Shown here: positions 1-8,482 of the stretch, piece after piece
How positions within the stretch are numbered: position 1 is the first letter of the stretch
Layout: each line of letters opens with the position of its first letter
Notes under the pieces: model-generated
Database searches by the model: none
What the model was told of the DNA's origin: nothing
Seen by the model: the letters and a program-made list of their open reading frames with translations, nothing else
NCBI GenBank assembly: GCA_016235585.1
Contig: JACRJY010000047.1
Span: forward strand, 1-34,397
Source: Verrucomicrobiota bacterium
GTDB lineage: Bacteria > Verrucomicrobiota > Verrucomicrobiia > Limisphaerales > JACRJY01
DNA: 34,397 nucleotides
Reading direction: 5' to 3'
Position numbers and translations under genes: made by a program

Positions 1-99
1 AAGTGGCAACAACGGTCCAGATGAACCGGACCGCGCGAAAAAACTCCGACGGCGGGCCACGCCAGAACGTCGGCATCTCAAAAAAACTCCGGCCAGCCA

Positions 100-609
100 G
101 TGTTCGCCAAAATCCGCCGATTTTTCAAAGGCCTGCTAGAGAACGATGGATCAGTGGTGGCATGGGGAAGCAACGACTATGGTCAGACTAATGTGGCTGT
201 GGCTGCACAAAGCGAAGTGACGGCGATTGCGGCGGGAGGTTATCACACTATAGCCATCAAGAAGGACGGCACTGTGTTGGTGTGGGGAGGTGAGGGTATT
301 GAATTTGGAGAAACGAACGTGCCTGCCGGCTTGAGCAATGTGACCGCTATTGCAGCGGGTGAGGCTCACAGCGTGGCACTCGTCGGCACGGCCCAGCCTT
401 ACCTCATTCCTACAGTTACTGACACCAATCTCACGCTCTCCTGGCAGAACGCCATCGCGCAGGGCTTCGCGCTCCATGGCAACGCGAACGTGGGGCTTTC
501 CAATTCCTGGGCCGCCGTCGGGCAGTCCGCCGTGTCCAACCTGGGCTACTATTCCGTCACCCTGCCGCTCACCAGCACCAACCAGTTCTTCCGGCTCAAG
601 AAGCCGTAG
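100..609 (+). CDS. RCC1-repeat protein, probably 5'-truncated
   Basis: The frame opens with GTG at 100 and codes for 169 residues. Residues about 15-100 hold two RCC1-type repeats (NDGSVVAWGSNDYGQTNV, then KKDGTVLVWG and GEAHSVAL). Residues about 105-169 form the short beta-rich tail ending in NQFFRLKKP that is common at the C-terminus of secreted verrucomicrobial proteins. RCC1 proteins normally carry a signal peptide and five to seven or more blades; here the first repeat starts almost at once and there is no signal peptide. An in-frame TGA at 22-24 closes the frame upstream. I infer a remnant of a longer secreted beta-propeller gene. The GTG start may not be used. Confidence 0.5.
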   Translation: MFAKIRRFFKGLLENDGSVVAWGSNDYGQTNVAVAAQSEVTAIAAGGYHTIAIKKDGTVLVWGGEGIEFGETNVPAGLSNVTAIAAGEAHSVALVGTAQPYLIPTVTDTNLTLSWQNAIAQGFALHGNANVGLSNSWAAVGQSAVSNLGYYSVTLPLTSTNQFFRLKKP

Positions 610-763
610 GGTGGGTCTCTGTGTCTTGGTGGTTCAATCGGCAACTCAACCCGGCGCAGAACGAAAATCAGTGCGCCGCACCTCATCCGACCTGCGGCCA
701 CCTTCTCCCCAGCGCGGAGAGGGAAAATCCGATGGGGAGGGTGGCGTCGGTCTTTCCTCCCAC

Positions 764-795
764 CGTCCGTGTTTCATCCGTGTTCCATCCGTGGC
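764..795. repeat. Imperfect tandem repeat of a CATCCGTG-like unit
   Basis: Three consecutive units of about 10-11 bp share the core TCCGTG (GTCCGTGTTT, CATCCGTGTTC, CATCCGTGGC). The tract lies in the gene-poor gap. It looks like an interspersed simple repeat and has no visible coding role. Confidence 0.5.
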
Positions 796-805
796 TAAAC
801 CCGAA

Positions 806-971
806 CGCCGAAGTGGAAACGGATCGGGGCCAAAGCCCGGCCGTGGGAGCGCGGCGTTCACGCCGCTTCACCGGCCGCAAGGCTTGGGGCGTTCGTGAAT
901 CACCGGCGCGGTGGATCTCGAAGCGGCCTGAAGGCCGCGCGCCTTCCGCCGGGCTCGCTTCCACTTCGGCG
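806..971. repeat. Inverted-repeat element A with internal hairpins
   Basis: The ends are perfect 13-bp inverted repeats (CGCCGAAGTGGAA at 806-818 and its complement at 959-971). Inside are hairpins at 851-866 (7-bp stem), 901-913 (5-bp stem) and 923-938 (7-bp stem). A GGAG tetranucleotide at 846-849 sits at the foot of the first. This layout resembles REP/REPIN elements. It lies between converging transcription units. Confidence 0.6.
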
Positions 972-1111
972 CGGATCAAAATCACCCCGGCGTCCTGCAG
1001 CAGCTTTTCGCGCCGGGCGGCGTCCACCTTCCCACCGATGTTGAGTGCGGCGGGCGGCTTCATCACCTCCCGGCGGACAGGCAGCGCGGCATTGTCCGGC
1101 TTCCCGACGAA

Positions 1112-1345
1112 TCAATCCTGCTTGAACGGGCCTTCGGGCGAACGCAGCAGGGACAGCGTCTCAATCCGCCGAATGTAAGCCGCCGGTTTGGCCTCAAAGA
1201 CCTCCGTGCAAAGCGGACAGCACAGGGCGACCAGCCATTGGCCGTGGCTGATGCGCGCGAACCACTGGCCGCCCTTGATCGCCTTTTCGCACACGGCGCA
1301 CTGGACATGTTCCGCGTCGGGATTGCTGGCATCGAAGTTACTCAT
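1112..1345 (-). CDS. Small CxxC/CCxxC metal-binding protein of the efflux operon
   Basis: A 77-residue cytosolic protein without a signal peptide. Near its N-terminus it has CAVC (about residues 14-17), and after a short beta-rich stretch LCCPLC (about 43-48), an arrangement like YHS/TRASH treble-clef metal-binding domains. The ATG overlaps the stop of the upstream RND pump gene as ATGA, so translation is probably coupled. As last gene of the operon it may be a cytosolic metal sensor or chaperone. That role is inferred from context; the exact family is not recognised. Confidence 0.75.
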   Translation of the reverse strand: MSNFDASNPDAEHVQCAVCEKAIKGGQWFARISHGQWLVALCCPLCTEVFEAKPAAYIRRIETLSLLRSPEGPFKQD

Positions 1346-4300
1346 GCTGGTTGGTTGTTGTTCTGCGGGGTTGCGGGCGGGGCAGTCGCGGCGGGGCGGC
1401 GGTTCAATTCGCCTTCCCGCAGCCACGCGAAAATCACCGGCGTCACCACGAGGATGTGCACGAGGCTGCTCAACATCCCGCCGATGACGGGCGTGGCGAG
1501 CGGCTTCATCACCTCGGAGCCGGTCTGTTCGCTCCACATGATGGGCAGCAGGCTGGCGACGACCGTGGCGACGGTCATCACCTTCGGGCGCAGGCGCAGG
1601 CGCGCGCCGTCCTTGATGGCCTGAATCAAATCGTCGCGAGTGAAGGGCTGGCCGGCGGCTTCGCGCTCCGTCTTTTTCTTCGCCACCATTTCCTCCAGAT
1701 ACACCACCATCACCACGCCGGTCTGGATGGCGGTGCCGAACAGCGCGATGTAGCCGACCCACACGGCGACGCTGAAGTTGTAGCCGAGGAGGTGTTGCAG
1801 AAAGATGCCGCCCGTCAGCGCGAACGGCACCGCGAGGATGACGTGCGCCGCCTCCTTCGCCGAGTGATACACCAGGTAGAGCAGCAGGAAGATGATGAGC
1901 AGCACGGCGGGCAGGATGAGGTTCAGCGTGCGCGCGGCGCGCATCATGTTCTCGTATTCGCCGGAGTATTCGATGGTCATGCCCTTGGGCAGGCGCGGGA
2001 GGATTTCCTTTTCCACGCGCGCCCGGATGTCGTTCACGAAGCTGCCGATGTCGCGCTCGTTGACGTTGGCCTGCACGAACACGCGCAGGCGGCCATTCTC
2101 GCTGGCAATCTCGCTCGGCCCGACGGTGCGGCGAATCTTCGCCACCTGGCCGAGCGGAACCATCTTTCCCGATGGCGTGGCAACGAGCACTTCACCAAGC
2201 TTCTCGATGTCCTCGCGCTCGTGGCGCTCCAGCCGCACCTGAATCGGATAACGCTCGCGGCCCTCGATGGTCGTGCTGACATTCTTGCCGCCGAGGCCGG
2301 CCTCGACGACATCGAGCACGTCCGCCGCGCGCAGGCCGAAGCGTGCCATCGCCACGCGATCCACTTCGATTTCGAGATACGGCTTGCCCTGCACGCGGCT
2401 CGGCGAGACGCCCACCGCGCCTTCGACGGTGCGGACGACCTTCTCGACCTCGAACGCCCACTTCTGCAACTCGTCGAGGTTGTCGCCGAGAATCTTCACG
2501 CCGACCTGCGCGCGGATGCCGGTGGAAATCATCAGCACGCGGTTCTCGATGGGCTGGAGGAAGCCCGGCACGTAGCCCGGCACTTTGGCGAGGCGCTCCA
2601 TCAACTCCTCTTTGATTTTCTGCGGTGTCATGTTCGCGCGCCACTCGGGGTTGCGGACATTGGTCGGAAGTTTCAGGAAGCCCAGCCAGGTGCGGTTCGT
2701 TTTCACCCACTCCGGCTTGAGCATGATGGTCGTCTCAATCATCTCGACCGGCGCGGGGTCGGTGGCGGTCTCGGCGCGGCCCAGCTTGCCGGCGACGCTC
2801 TCCACTTCCGGCGTCTGGCGGATGACCGTGTCCTGCCACGCCATGATGCGCTTCACCTCGGTAATCGAAGTGCTCGGCAGCAGCACCGGCATGAAGAGCA
2901 GCGAGCCTTCGTTCAGCGGCGGCATGAATTCCTTGCCAAAGCCTTTTGCGTGCTGCGCAAGCTTCGGCCAGCCGCGCTGCTCCAGTGTTTTTAACCACGG
3001 TCGCGGCAAACCAAACGCCACCACCAGCGCGCTCGCGAGCAGCAGCGCCGCGAGGCTCATCACCGTCTTGCGCCGGCGCAGCGCCCAGTCAAGCACCGGG
3101 TCGTAAATCGCCAGCAGCCCGCGCATGACCCAGTTGCGATCCTCGGAGTGAAACGGCCCGCGCACGAGCGCCGCGCAGAGCGCGGGCACAATCGTCACCG
3201 CCAGCAACGTCGAGCCGATCATCGCGAAGGTCTTGGTGAACGCGAGCGGGTGAAAAAGTTTTCCCTCCTGCCCGCTCAACGCGAACACCGGCACGAACGC
3301 GAGGATGATGATGACCATCGCGAAGAAGATGGGGCGGCCCACCTGCTTCGAGGCGGCGAGGGTGGCGTGCAAAGTTTCAGCGCTAGTCAGTTGAAGTGAC
3401 GAACCAGGCGGAGGAATGCGAATTACCTCACCGTCTTTGATCTCTCTTTCCAATTCTGTCTCTCGAAACCGGAGTCCTTTTTCTCGTTCCGCCTTTTCAC
3501 AATGCCGGATGACATTTTCCGTCATCACGATGCCCGCGTCCACCAGCACGCCGATGGCGATGGCGATGCCGGCGAGCGACATGATGTTCGAGCTGATGCC
3601 GAACTGCTGCATCAAGACGAACGACACTAGAATCGAAAGCGGCAGCGGCAGCGTCACGATGAGGATGCTGCGGAAGTGGAACAGGAAAATGATGTGCGCC
3701 AGCGTGACGAGAATCATCTCCTCGGCCAGCGCGTGCTTGAGCGTGTCAATCGTGCGGTCAATCAGCTCGCTGCGGTCGTAGAATGGCTTGATGGTCACGC
3801 CCGGCGGCAAACTCGTTTGAATCTGCGCGATTTTTTCCTTCACGCGGCGGATGACTTCCATCGCGTTCTCGCCCGTCCGCATCACCACGGTGCCGCCGAC
3901 GACTTCGCGCCCATCCACGTCCAGCGCACCGCGCCGGAAATCGCCGCCGACCTGCACGGTCGCCACGTCGCGCAGGTAAATCGGCGTGCCGTCGCGCTCC
4001 ATCAGCACGATACTCTCGAGGTCGGCGACGGCATTCGTGGTCTTCACGAGGCCGATGCCGCGCACGACGAACTCCATGCCGTTTTCCTCGATGACCTTGC
4101 CGCCGACATTGAGATTGCTGCGCTCGACGGCTTCGAGCACGTCGCGCAACGGCACTTTCGCCGCGCGAAGCTTGAGCGAACTGACTTCAATCTGATACTG
4201 CCGCACAAAACCGCCGACGCCGCCGACTTCGGCGACACCTTGCACCGAGTTGAGCTGGTAGCGGATGAACCAGTCCTGCAATGCGCGGAGCTGGCCGAGG

Positions 4301-4836
4301 TCATAGGTGCCGGTTGAATTGTCGGAACCACCCCTCACCCCGGCCCTCTCCCCTCCGAGGGGAGAGGGAGAAGAGGCGTGTGCGGCCGTGTTGGGTTCGA
4401 CGTGAAGGTAGTATTGATAAACCCACCCCAGCCCCGTCGCGTCGGGGCCGAGCTGCGGCACAACGCCAACGGGCATCTGACTCGTGATGAGGTTGAGCCG
4501 TTCGAGGACGCGCGAGCGGGCGAAGTAATTATCCACCCTGTCCTCGAAGACGATCGTGATCAGCGAGAAACCGAACATCGAGTTCGCGCGCACCGCCTTC
4601 ACGCCCGCCAGCCCCTGGAGGTTCACCGAGAGCGGATACGTGACCTGATCCTCGACCTCCTGCGGCGAGCGCCCGGCCCAGTCGGCAAAGACGATGACCT
4701 GGTTTTCGCTCAAATCGGGAATCGCATCCACCGGCGTGCGGTAGATAGCGCGCACGCCGAGCGCGACGAGGAGCAACGCGCCGCACACGACCAGAAAGCG
4801 GTTGCGCAGCGACCATTCAATGAGGCGGTTGATCAT
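1342..4836 (-). CDS. cusA-like: CusA/CzcA-type heavy-metal RND efflux pump
   Basis: The inner-membrane proton/metal antiporter of a tripartite efflux system, 1164 residues, longer than the usual 1030-1060. The N-terminus has the HME-RND signature (DAIPDLSENQVIVFADW, about 37-53) after the first membrane helix. GVLVDAGIVMTEN in the transmembrane domain carries the acidic residue expected for proton relay. The porter domain has FMPPLNEGSLLFMP and VLMISTGIRAQVGVKILG, matching CusA segments that hold metal-binding methionines. Substrate is probably Cu(I)/Ag(I), though Zn/Co/Cd cannot be excluded. Two insertions explain the extra length: a repeat-derived stretch at residues about 147-176 and a low-GC stretch after the VMTEN motif. 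It follows the YHS lipoprotein by 66 bp. Confidence 0.93.
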   Translation of the reverse strand: MINRLIEWSLRNRFLVVCGALLLVALGVRAIYRTPVDAIPDLSENQVIVFADWAGRSPQEVEDQVTYPLSVNLQGLAGVKAVRANSMFGFSLITIVFEDRVDNYFARSRVLERLNLITSQMPVGVVPQLGPDATGLGWVYQYYLHVEPNTAAHASSPSPLGGERAGVRGGSDNSTGTYDLGQLRALQDWFIRYQLNSVQGVAEVGGVGGFVRQYQIEVSSLKLRAAKVPLRDVLEAVERSNLNVGGKVIEENGMEFVVRGIGLVKTTNAVADLESIVLMERDGTPIYLRDVATVQVGGDFRRGALDVDGREVVGGTVVMRTGENAMEVIRRVKEKIAQIQTSLPPGVTIKPFYDRSELIDRTIDTLKHALAEEMILVTLAHIIFLFHFRSILIVTLPLPLSILVSFVLMQQFGISSNIMSLAGIAIAIGVLVDAGIVMTENVIRHCEKAEREKGLRFRETELEREIKDGEVIRIPPPGSSLQLTSAETLHATLAASKQVGRPIFFAMVIIILAFVPVFALSGQEGKLFHPLAFTKTFAMIGSTLLAVTIVPALCAALVRGPFHSEDRNWVMRGLLAIYDPVLDWALRRRKTVMSLAALLLASALVVAFGLPRPWLKTLEQRGWPKLAQHAKGFGKEFMPPLNEGSLLFMPVLLPSTSITEVKRIMAWQDTVIRQTPEVESVAGKLGRAETATDPAPVEMIETTIMLKPEWVKTNRTWLGFLKLPTNVRNPEWRANMTPQKIKEELMERLAKVPGYVPGFLQPIENRVLMISTGIRAQVGVKILGDNLDELQKWAFEVEKVVRTVEGAVGVSPSRVQGKPYLEIEVDRVAMARFGLRAADVLDVVEAGLGGKNVSTTIEGRERYPIQVRLERHEREDIEKLGEVLVATPSGKMVPLGQVAKIRRTVGPSEIASENGRLRVFVQANVNERDIGSFVNDIRARVEKEILPRLPKGMTIEYSGEYENMMRAARTLNLILPAVLLIIFLLLYLVYHSAKEAAHVILAVPFALTGGIFLQHLLGYNFSVAVWVGYIALFGTAIQTGVVMVVYLEEMVAKKKTEREAAGQPFTRDDLIQAIKDGARLRLRPKVMTVATVVASLLPIMWSEQTGSEVMKPLATPVIGGMLSSLVHILVVTPVIFAWLREGELNRRPAATAPPATPQNNNQPA
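3395..3495 (-). other. Low-GC insertion within the RND pump coding sequence
   Basis: Between TMTEN-type helix sequence and the next membrane segment this protein has about 25 more residues than CusA (ETELEREIKDGEVIRIPPPG and flanks). The DNA here is near 48% GC by eye against about 65% around it. It stays in frame. I infer inserted foreign or repeat-derived sequence in a cytoplasmic loop; the source is unknown. Confidence 0.4.
4334..4372. repeat. CCCTCTCCCC/GGGGAGAGGG hairpin repeat inside the RND gene
   Basis: A perfect 11-bp stem (4344-4354 with 4358-4368, loop CCG) preceded by CTCACCCCGG. This is a common interspersed hairpin repeat in several phyla. Here it lies in frame in the pump gene and is translated as SSPSPLGGERAGVRG, residues about 155-169, in the porter domain. 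A degraded copy is at about 703-724. Confidence 0.8.
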
Positions 4837-4839
4837 AAC

Positions 4840-4870
4840 GCAGAGCGCGGAACGCGAAAGGCGGAACGGC
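4840..4870. repeat. Short GCGGAACG-type repeat between pump and lipoprotein genes
   Basis: Two close copies of GCGGAACG (separated by GCGAAAG) lie directly upstream of the pump start. They look like another interspersed simple repeat of this genome; no regulatory role can be read from the sequence. Confidence 0.35.
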
Positions 4871-4902
4871 AGTATGATGCGGGCGTTTGCATTCGATCAG
4901 GT

Positions 4903-5196
4903 TTATTTCTTCGGTTCCGCCGGCTTGGCGAGCTTGGCGAGAAATTTCGCCGGCTCCTTCTTGAAATCATCCTCGCAGCCGCCGCAGCACAGCTTGATCT
5001 CCTGGCCCTGGTGGACGAACACAAACGGGTCGCCCATGCTGCCGAGCTTTTCACCGGAGACGACGCACACGGGCAGCGGATAGGGCTTGGCGGCCGCCGC
5101 TTTGTCGGCGGCAGACGGCGTGGATTTTCCGCAGCCGGTGAGGAGGATTCCACCCGCCAGCACGAGCGCAACGGGGATGAGATGTTTTGTTTTCAT
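4903..5196 (-). CDS. YHS-like metal-binding lipoprotein
   Basis: 97 residues. The start was set at the ATG giving MKTKHLIPVALVLAGGILLTGC, a lipoprotein signal with Cys22 as lipidation site. The mature part reads PYPLPVCVVSGEKLG, then a Gly/Pro-rich turn and LCCGGCEDDFKKEP, as in YHS-type domains. It is closely similar to the secreted protein at 8845-9129, so the two look like paralogues, one lipid-anchored and one soluble. Position between adaptor and pump genes suggests a periplasmic metal chaperone. Function is inferred. Confidence 0.82.
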   Translation of the reverse strand: MKTKHLIPVALVLAGGILLTGCGKSTPSAADKAAAAKPYPLPVCVVSGEKLGSMGDPFVFVHQGQEIKLCCGGCEDDFKKEPAKFLAKLAKPAEPKK

Positions 5197-5249
5197 GTGT
5201 TTTCTTCGTGTTGATTTGTTTTTTGCCTGTCCGCCGACGCGGCGGAAAT

Positions 5250-6983
5250 TCATTTCACTTCCGTGCCGCAATCGAGCATCCGTTTGCCCATGTAGGGGTT
5301 TCGCTTGCTGGCGTCGAACTGGAACCACTGCGCCTTCGCGGGCGCGCCGGCAAACACTTCCTTCGTCATCGGGCACTCGAAAATCCGCACGGACGCCTCC
5401 GGCCCGCGCGTGAGCCGCGCCAGTTCCACCGCCGGGAGGCTCAAGGCCTGAAAGCTTTTTCGTGCCGCCGGCAAATCCGCCGCCCTCGACAGGTGCGCCG
5501 CAGCTTGCACGCGGCCGAGCACGGCCCGCAGGGAATCCGCCCTGATGCCGGCCAGCTTTTCCATCGCCGCGTGCGAACCGGCGGCCAGCTCGTTGAATTT
5601 CGCCAGGTCATCCGCCGCCAGCGCGTCGGAAACCGAGGCGACAAACTTGAGGAATGCCCCAACCGTCGCGCGTTCAGCTTCGCTCAAATTGGCGGATGGA
5701 TTTCCCGATGCAGAAGCGCCGCCAGTCTCGCCGTGCGCGTGTCCCGCGCCTGCGCTCGACGAGTTGAGCTGCGCCTGCGCGTCAATCAGCAGGTTCCCGT
5801 TGAGCACGATGCTTTCGCCTTCTGCGAGGCCGCCAAGCACTTCCCACACGTCGTCGCCGGCGCGGCCGAGCTTCACTTTGCGCTGTTCGTAAGTGCCGCC
5901 GCCCTTGTCCACATAGACAACCGGGTCGCCGCCGGGCGAGAGCACCGCCGCGCGCGGGATGACGAGCGTCTCCGGCAGTTCCACTTTCACGCTGGCCTCG
6001 GCGTAAAGCCGGTGGCGCAACTGCCGGCGCTTCGTCCCGTTTTCCTCAATCAGCGGATTCGGCAGCTCGACGCGCGCCTTGGCGCTGCGCGTCATCTCGT
6101 TCAGGTTCGGGTCAATGAACGTGACCGCGCCCGTGAGCACCAGCCCCGGTAGCGCGGGCGTGGTGATTTCCAGTTGCTGGCCAAGCTTCACCCAAGCGAA
6201 GTCGCGTTCGTAGAGGTCGAACTTGAACCACATCGTCGCGAAGTCGGCGATTTCAAACAGCCGGTCGCCCTCCTTCACGTATTGGCCCTCGTAGATTTCG
6301 CGCGTCACGACCGTGCCGGTCATCGGCGCGAGAATTTCGGTGCGGTAATCCGCCGCGCTCTTCGCGGGCAGCGCGGCGATTTGCGCGTCGCTCAAACCCA
6401 TCCGCCGCAGCTTGAACGCCGCCGCCTCGACGAGCGGTTTCGTTTCCGCGCCTTCTTTCGCCTGCCTCACCAGCAAGAGGTATTCACGTTCGGCGACGAA
6501 CAAAGTGGGGCTGTAAAGCACCGCGAGCGGCTGGCCCGCGACAACTTCCGCACCGGTGAAATTGACAAAAAGTTTTTCAATCCGTCCGTCCACGAAGGCG
6601 GAGAGCCGCCGGTGGCGCGCGTCGTTGTCGTCAATCGTGCCCGCGACCCGCACCGTGCGGCGCAGCGGCGCTCGGCGGACTTCGGCGGACTGCACGTGGA
6701 GGACGCTGATGGAATTGCTGCCAAGCGTGACGAGGCCGGCCCCGCTCTCGAAGCCCTTCTCGCCCTCATACACCGGCACGAGATCCATGCCGCAGATGGT
6801 GCATTTGCCCGGTTTGTCGGACTTGATCCACGGGTGCATCGCGCTCTGGTAGAAAAGAATTTTCCGCCCAGCGGAGGACGCTTCCGCTTTCGAGGCGGGC
6901 CAGCGTTTTGCGGCGAACCATCCGCCGGCGGCGGCGAGCACGGCGATGCCGGCGATTAGCAGAATTATTTTAGTCGTTTTCAT
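5250..6983 (-). CDS. cusB-like: RND periplasmic adaptor (CusB-like) with HMBD and DUF3347 domains
   Basis: A 577-residue membrane-fusion protein joining the RND pump to the outer-membrane channel. Residues 5-24 are an N-terminal membrane anchor or signal. Residues about 41-74 are a heavy-metal-binding domain (FYQSAMHPWI, then KCTICGMDLVPVYEG). The middle has the barrel-sandwich hybrid and beta-barrel of HlyD/CusB adaptors (VDGRIEKLFVNFTGAEVVAG; MTGTVVTREIYEGQYV). After a His/Gly-rich linker (about 415-430) the last 140 residues match DUF3347, ending with FECPMTKEVF and NPYMGKRMLDCG, another likely metal site. Its ATG overlaps the stop of the TolC-family gene as ATGA. Confidence 0.92.
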   Translation of the reverse strand: MKTTKIILLIAGIAVLAAAGGWFAAKRWPASKAEASSAGRKILFYQSAMHPWIKSDKPGKCTICGMDLVPVYEGEKGFESGAGLVTLGSNSISVLHVQSAEVRRAPLRRTVRVAGTIDDNDARHRRLSAFVDGRIEKLFVNFTGAEVVAGQPLAVLYSPTLFVAEREYLLLVRQAKEGAETKPLVEAAAFKLRRMGLSDAQIAALPAKSAADYRTEILAPMTGTVVTREIYEGQYVKEGDRLFEIADFATMWFKFDLYERDFAWVKLGQQLEITTPALPGLVLTGAVTFIDPNLNEMTRSAKARVELPNPLIEENGTKRRQLRHRLYAEASVKVELPETLVIPRAAVLSPGGDPVVYVDKGGGTYEQRKVKLGRAGDDVWEVLGGLAEGESIVLNGNLLIDAQAQLNSSSAGAGHAHGETGGASASGNPSANLSEAERATVGAFLKFVASVSDALAADDLAKFNELAAGSHAAMEKLAGIRADSLRAVLGRVQAAAHLSRAADLPAARKSFQALSLPAVELARLTRGPEASVRIFECPMTKEVFAGAPAKAQWFQFDASKRNPYMGKRMLDCGTEVK

Positions 6984-8317
6984 GGAAGTGCGGGTGAATT
7001 TGTGGAGTTCACGGGAATTGGAGCGAGCATCTGCAAAGCCTCCAGCTCGCCGACGCCGCAGCAGAGCGCGAGCTCGGCGAGCGCCTGGTATTGCATGGCG
7101 ACGGCCTCGGCGTAAGTGCGCCGGGATTCAATCAACATCCGCCGCGCTTCGGTCACGTCGAGCAGCATCCCCTGCCCGTTCGCCCAGTTCAGCGTGGACG
7201 CCTCCAGCGCACGGCGGGCGCGGGGCAGGATTTCATCACGGTGCAGCAGCGCGCGGCGGCGGGCGTTCGTGGCCTCCGTAAGCACACGCGCCGCCTCGGT
7301 GACGGCGAAGCGTTCGTAATCGGCCACGTCCATTTCCGTGGCACGGACGCGCGCCTCGTCGCGCTCGATGTCGCGCCGGTATTTGTCGCCGTTGAACCAC
7401 GGCAGCGACACCCGCACCGTCACCATCGCCTCCAGCGGCACGGGTTCGCCGGAAAACTGCCGCCCCTCGATGCCCACGGCGATGTCTGGACGGCGCTGCC
7501 GCCGCGTGCGCTCGGCCTCGGCGCGCGCCTGCCCGGTCTCGTGGCGCATTACCTTGAGGCGGGCTTCGTTTTTCAACACCAAATCCCGCACCCGCCCGGT
7601 GAACGGAATCTCCGGCGCGGGGTCGGGCAGGTCAAAGCGCGGCCATGGCGAATCAATCTCCCGGCCCATCAGCCGGTTCAAAGTGCGCCGCTCCTGATCG
7701 CGCGACGCCGCCTGCGCGCGGACGTCCTCGCGGCGCGAGGCGAGTTCGTTTTGCAGGCGCAGCACTTCGGATTGCGACCCCACGCCGCTTTGCAGGCGCG
7801 ATTCCGCGATTTTCAACCCCGACTCGGCGAGCGCCCGGTCTTCGTGGCTGGCGCTGGCAAAATGGTCGGCGAGCGCCACGCGGAAAACCTGCTTCGCCAG
7901 TTCCAGCCGGAGCAGTTGAAAGCGGCTGTCAGCATCCGCCGTCTGCGTGGCAAGCGCGGCCTCGGCCACGTGGAGATTCGCCGCCGGTTTGCCAAACAGC
8001 GGCAGCTTTTGCTCGACGCCGACGAGCAAATCACCATCATCTTTGCGGCGCATCGCCTCGGCGGCGAGCACGCCGAAAGTCGCCTCCGGGTCTTCCCAGC
8101 GCCGCACCGCGCGCACCCCGGCGCGTGCCGAATCCACCCGCGCCGCCGCTGCGTGGAGCGCGGGGCTGTTCGTCTGCAATTCATCCGCGAGTTTGGCAAT
8201 GAAAGCGGGCGTGGCGACGATGGCGTTTGTGGGAATGGCGTGCCCCTGGTCCCCCGCGCGTCCGACGAGCGCGGCGAGCGAGAACAAGAACAGTTGGCAA
8301 TACGTGATTCGCTTCAT
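6980..8317 (-). CDS. TolC-family outer-membrane efflux protein (CusC/CzcC-like)
   Basis: A 445-residue outer-membrane channel. The frame is open further upstream, but the ATG at 8317 gives a signal peptide (MKRITYCQLFLFSLAALVGRA), so I chose it. Two long helical OEP repeats are visible, with heptad-like Ala/Glu/Arg-rich stretches: the first around ALHAAAARVDSARAGVRA and LQSGVGSQSEVLRLQNELA, the second around RRALEASTLNWANGQ and LLDVTEARRMLIES. The outer-membrane strand region is VRVSLPWF. It is coupled to the adaptor gene (ATGA) and completes the tripartite pump. No clear Shine-Dalgarno sequence precedes it. Confidence 0.9.
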   Translation of the reverse strand: MKRITYCQLFLFSLAALVGRAGDQGHAIPTNAIVATPAFIAKLADELQTNSPALHAAAARVDSARAGVRAVRRWEDPEATFGVLAAEAMRRKDDGDLLVGVEQKLPLFGKPAANLHVAEAALATQTADADSRFQLLRLELAKQVFRVALADHFASASHEDRALAESGLKIAESRLQSGVGSQSEVLRLQNELASRREDVRAQAASRDQERRTLNRLMGREIDSPWPRFDLPDPAPEIPFTGRVRDLVLKNEARLKVMRHETGQARAEAERTRRQRRPDIAVGIEGRQFSGEPVPLEAMVTVRVSLPWFNGDKYRRDIERDEARVRATEMDVADYERFAVTEAARVLTEATNARRRALLHRDEILPRARRALEASTLNWANGQGMLLDVTEARRMLIESRRTYAEAVAMQYQALAELALCCGVGELEALQMLAPIPVNSTNSPALP

Positions 8318-8410
8318 GACATCAAAAAAAGTTTCGTTGACTCGGAAAAGGCCCGCTGGTGAAGGCGGATTGCGCGAGCGCGCATGGCGCTCGCCGGAAT
8401 CGGGAAAAAT

Positions 8411-8471
8411 CACACCTGAAGTCCGCCGCGCCGGGCGACACTTCGCCGGCGCAAAAGACACTTCAGGCGTG
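8411..8471. repeat. Inverted-repeat element F (nested hairpin) inside the metal operon
   Basis: Outer arms CACACCTGAAGT (8411-8422) and ACTTCAGGCGTG (8460-8471) pair with one mismatch. An inner 7-bp stem joins 8428-8434 (GCGCCGG) and 8446-8452. It lies in the 165-bp gap between the Cys-rich gene and the TolC-family gene. It could be a terminator/attenuator, an mRNA-processing site or a REP-type repeat; no T-tract follows. Confidence 0.5.
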
Positions 8472-8482
8472 GATGAGTGGAA

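Larger units (their letters stand above)
610..1111. other. Gene-poor gap filled with interspersed repeats and a coding-like remnant
   Basis: No convincing gene is seen between the RCC1 remnant and the end of the metal operon, which converge here. The gap holds a degraded CTCCCC/GGGGAG-type hairpin near 703-724, a short tandem repeat at 764-795, and an inverted-repeat element at 806-971. From 1111 down to about 972 there is a minus-strand stretch with high third-position GC that looks coding but has no recognised start or family. Confidence 0.5.

Noticed and set aside
1112..1114. TGA as a selenocysteine or readthrough codon
   Set aside because: The frame stays open afterwards, but no selenocysteine insertion hairpin or homologue supports it, and long open frames are common at this GC.
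646..1332. Several overlapping frames in both directions in the gap after the metal operon
   Set aside because: They read through hairpin repeats and give Arg/Pro/Ser-rich translations with no domains.
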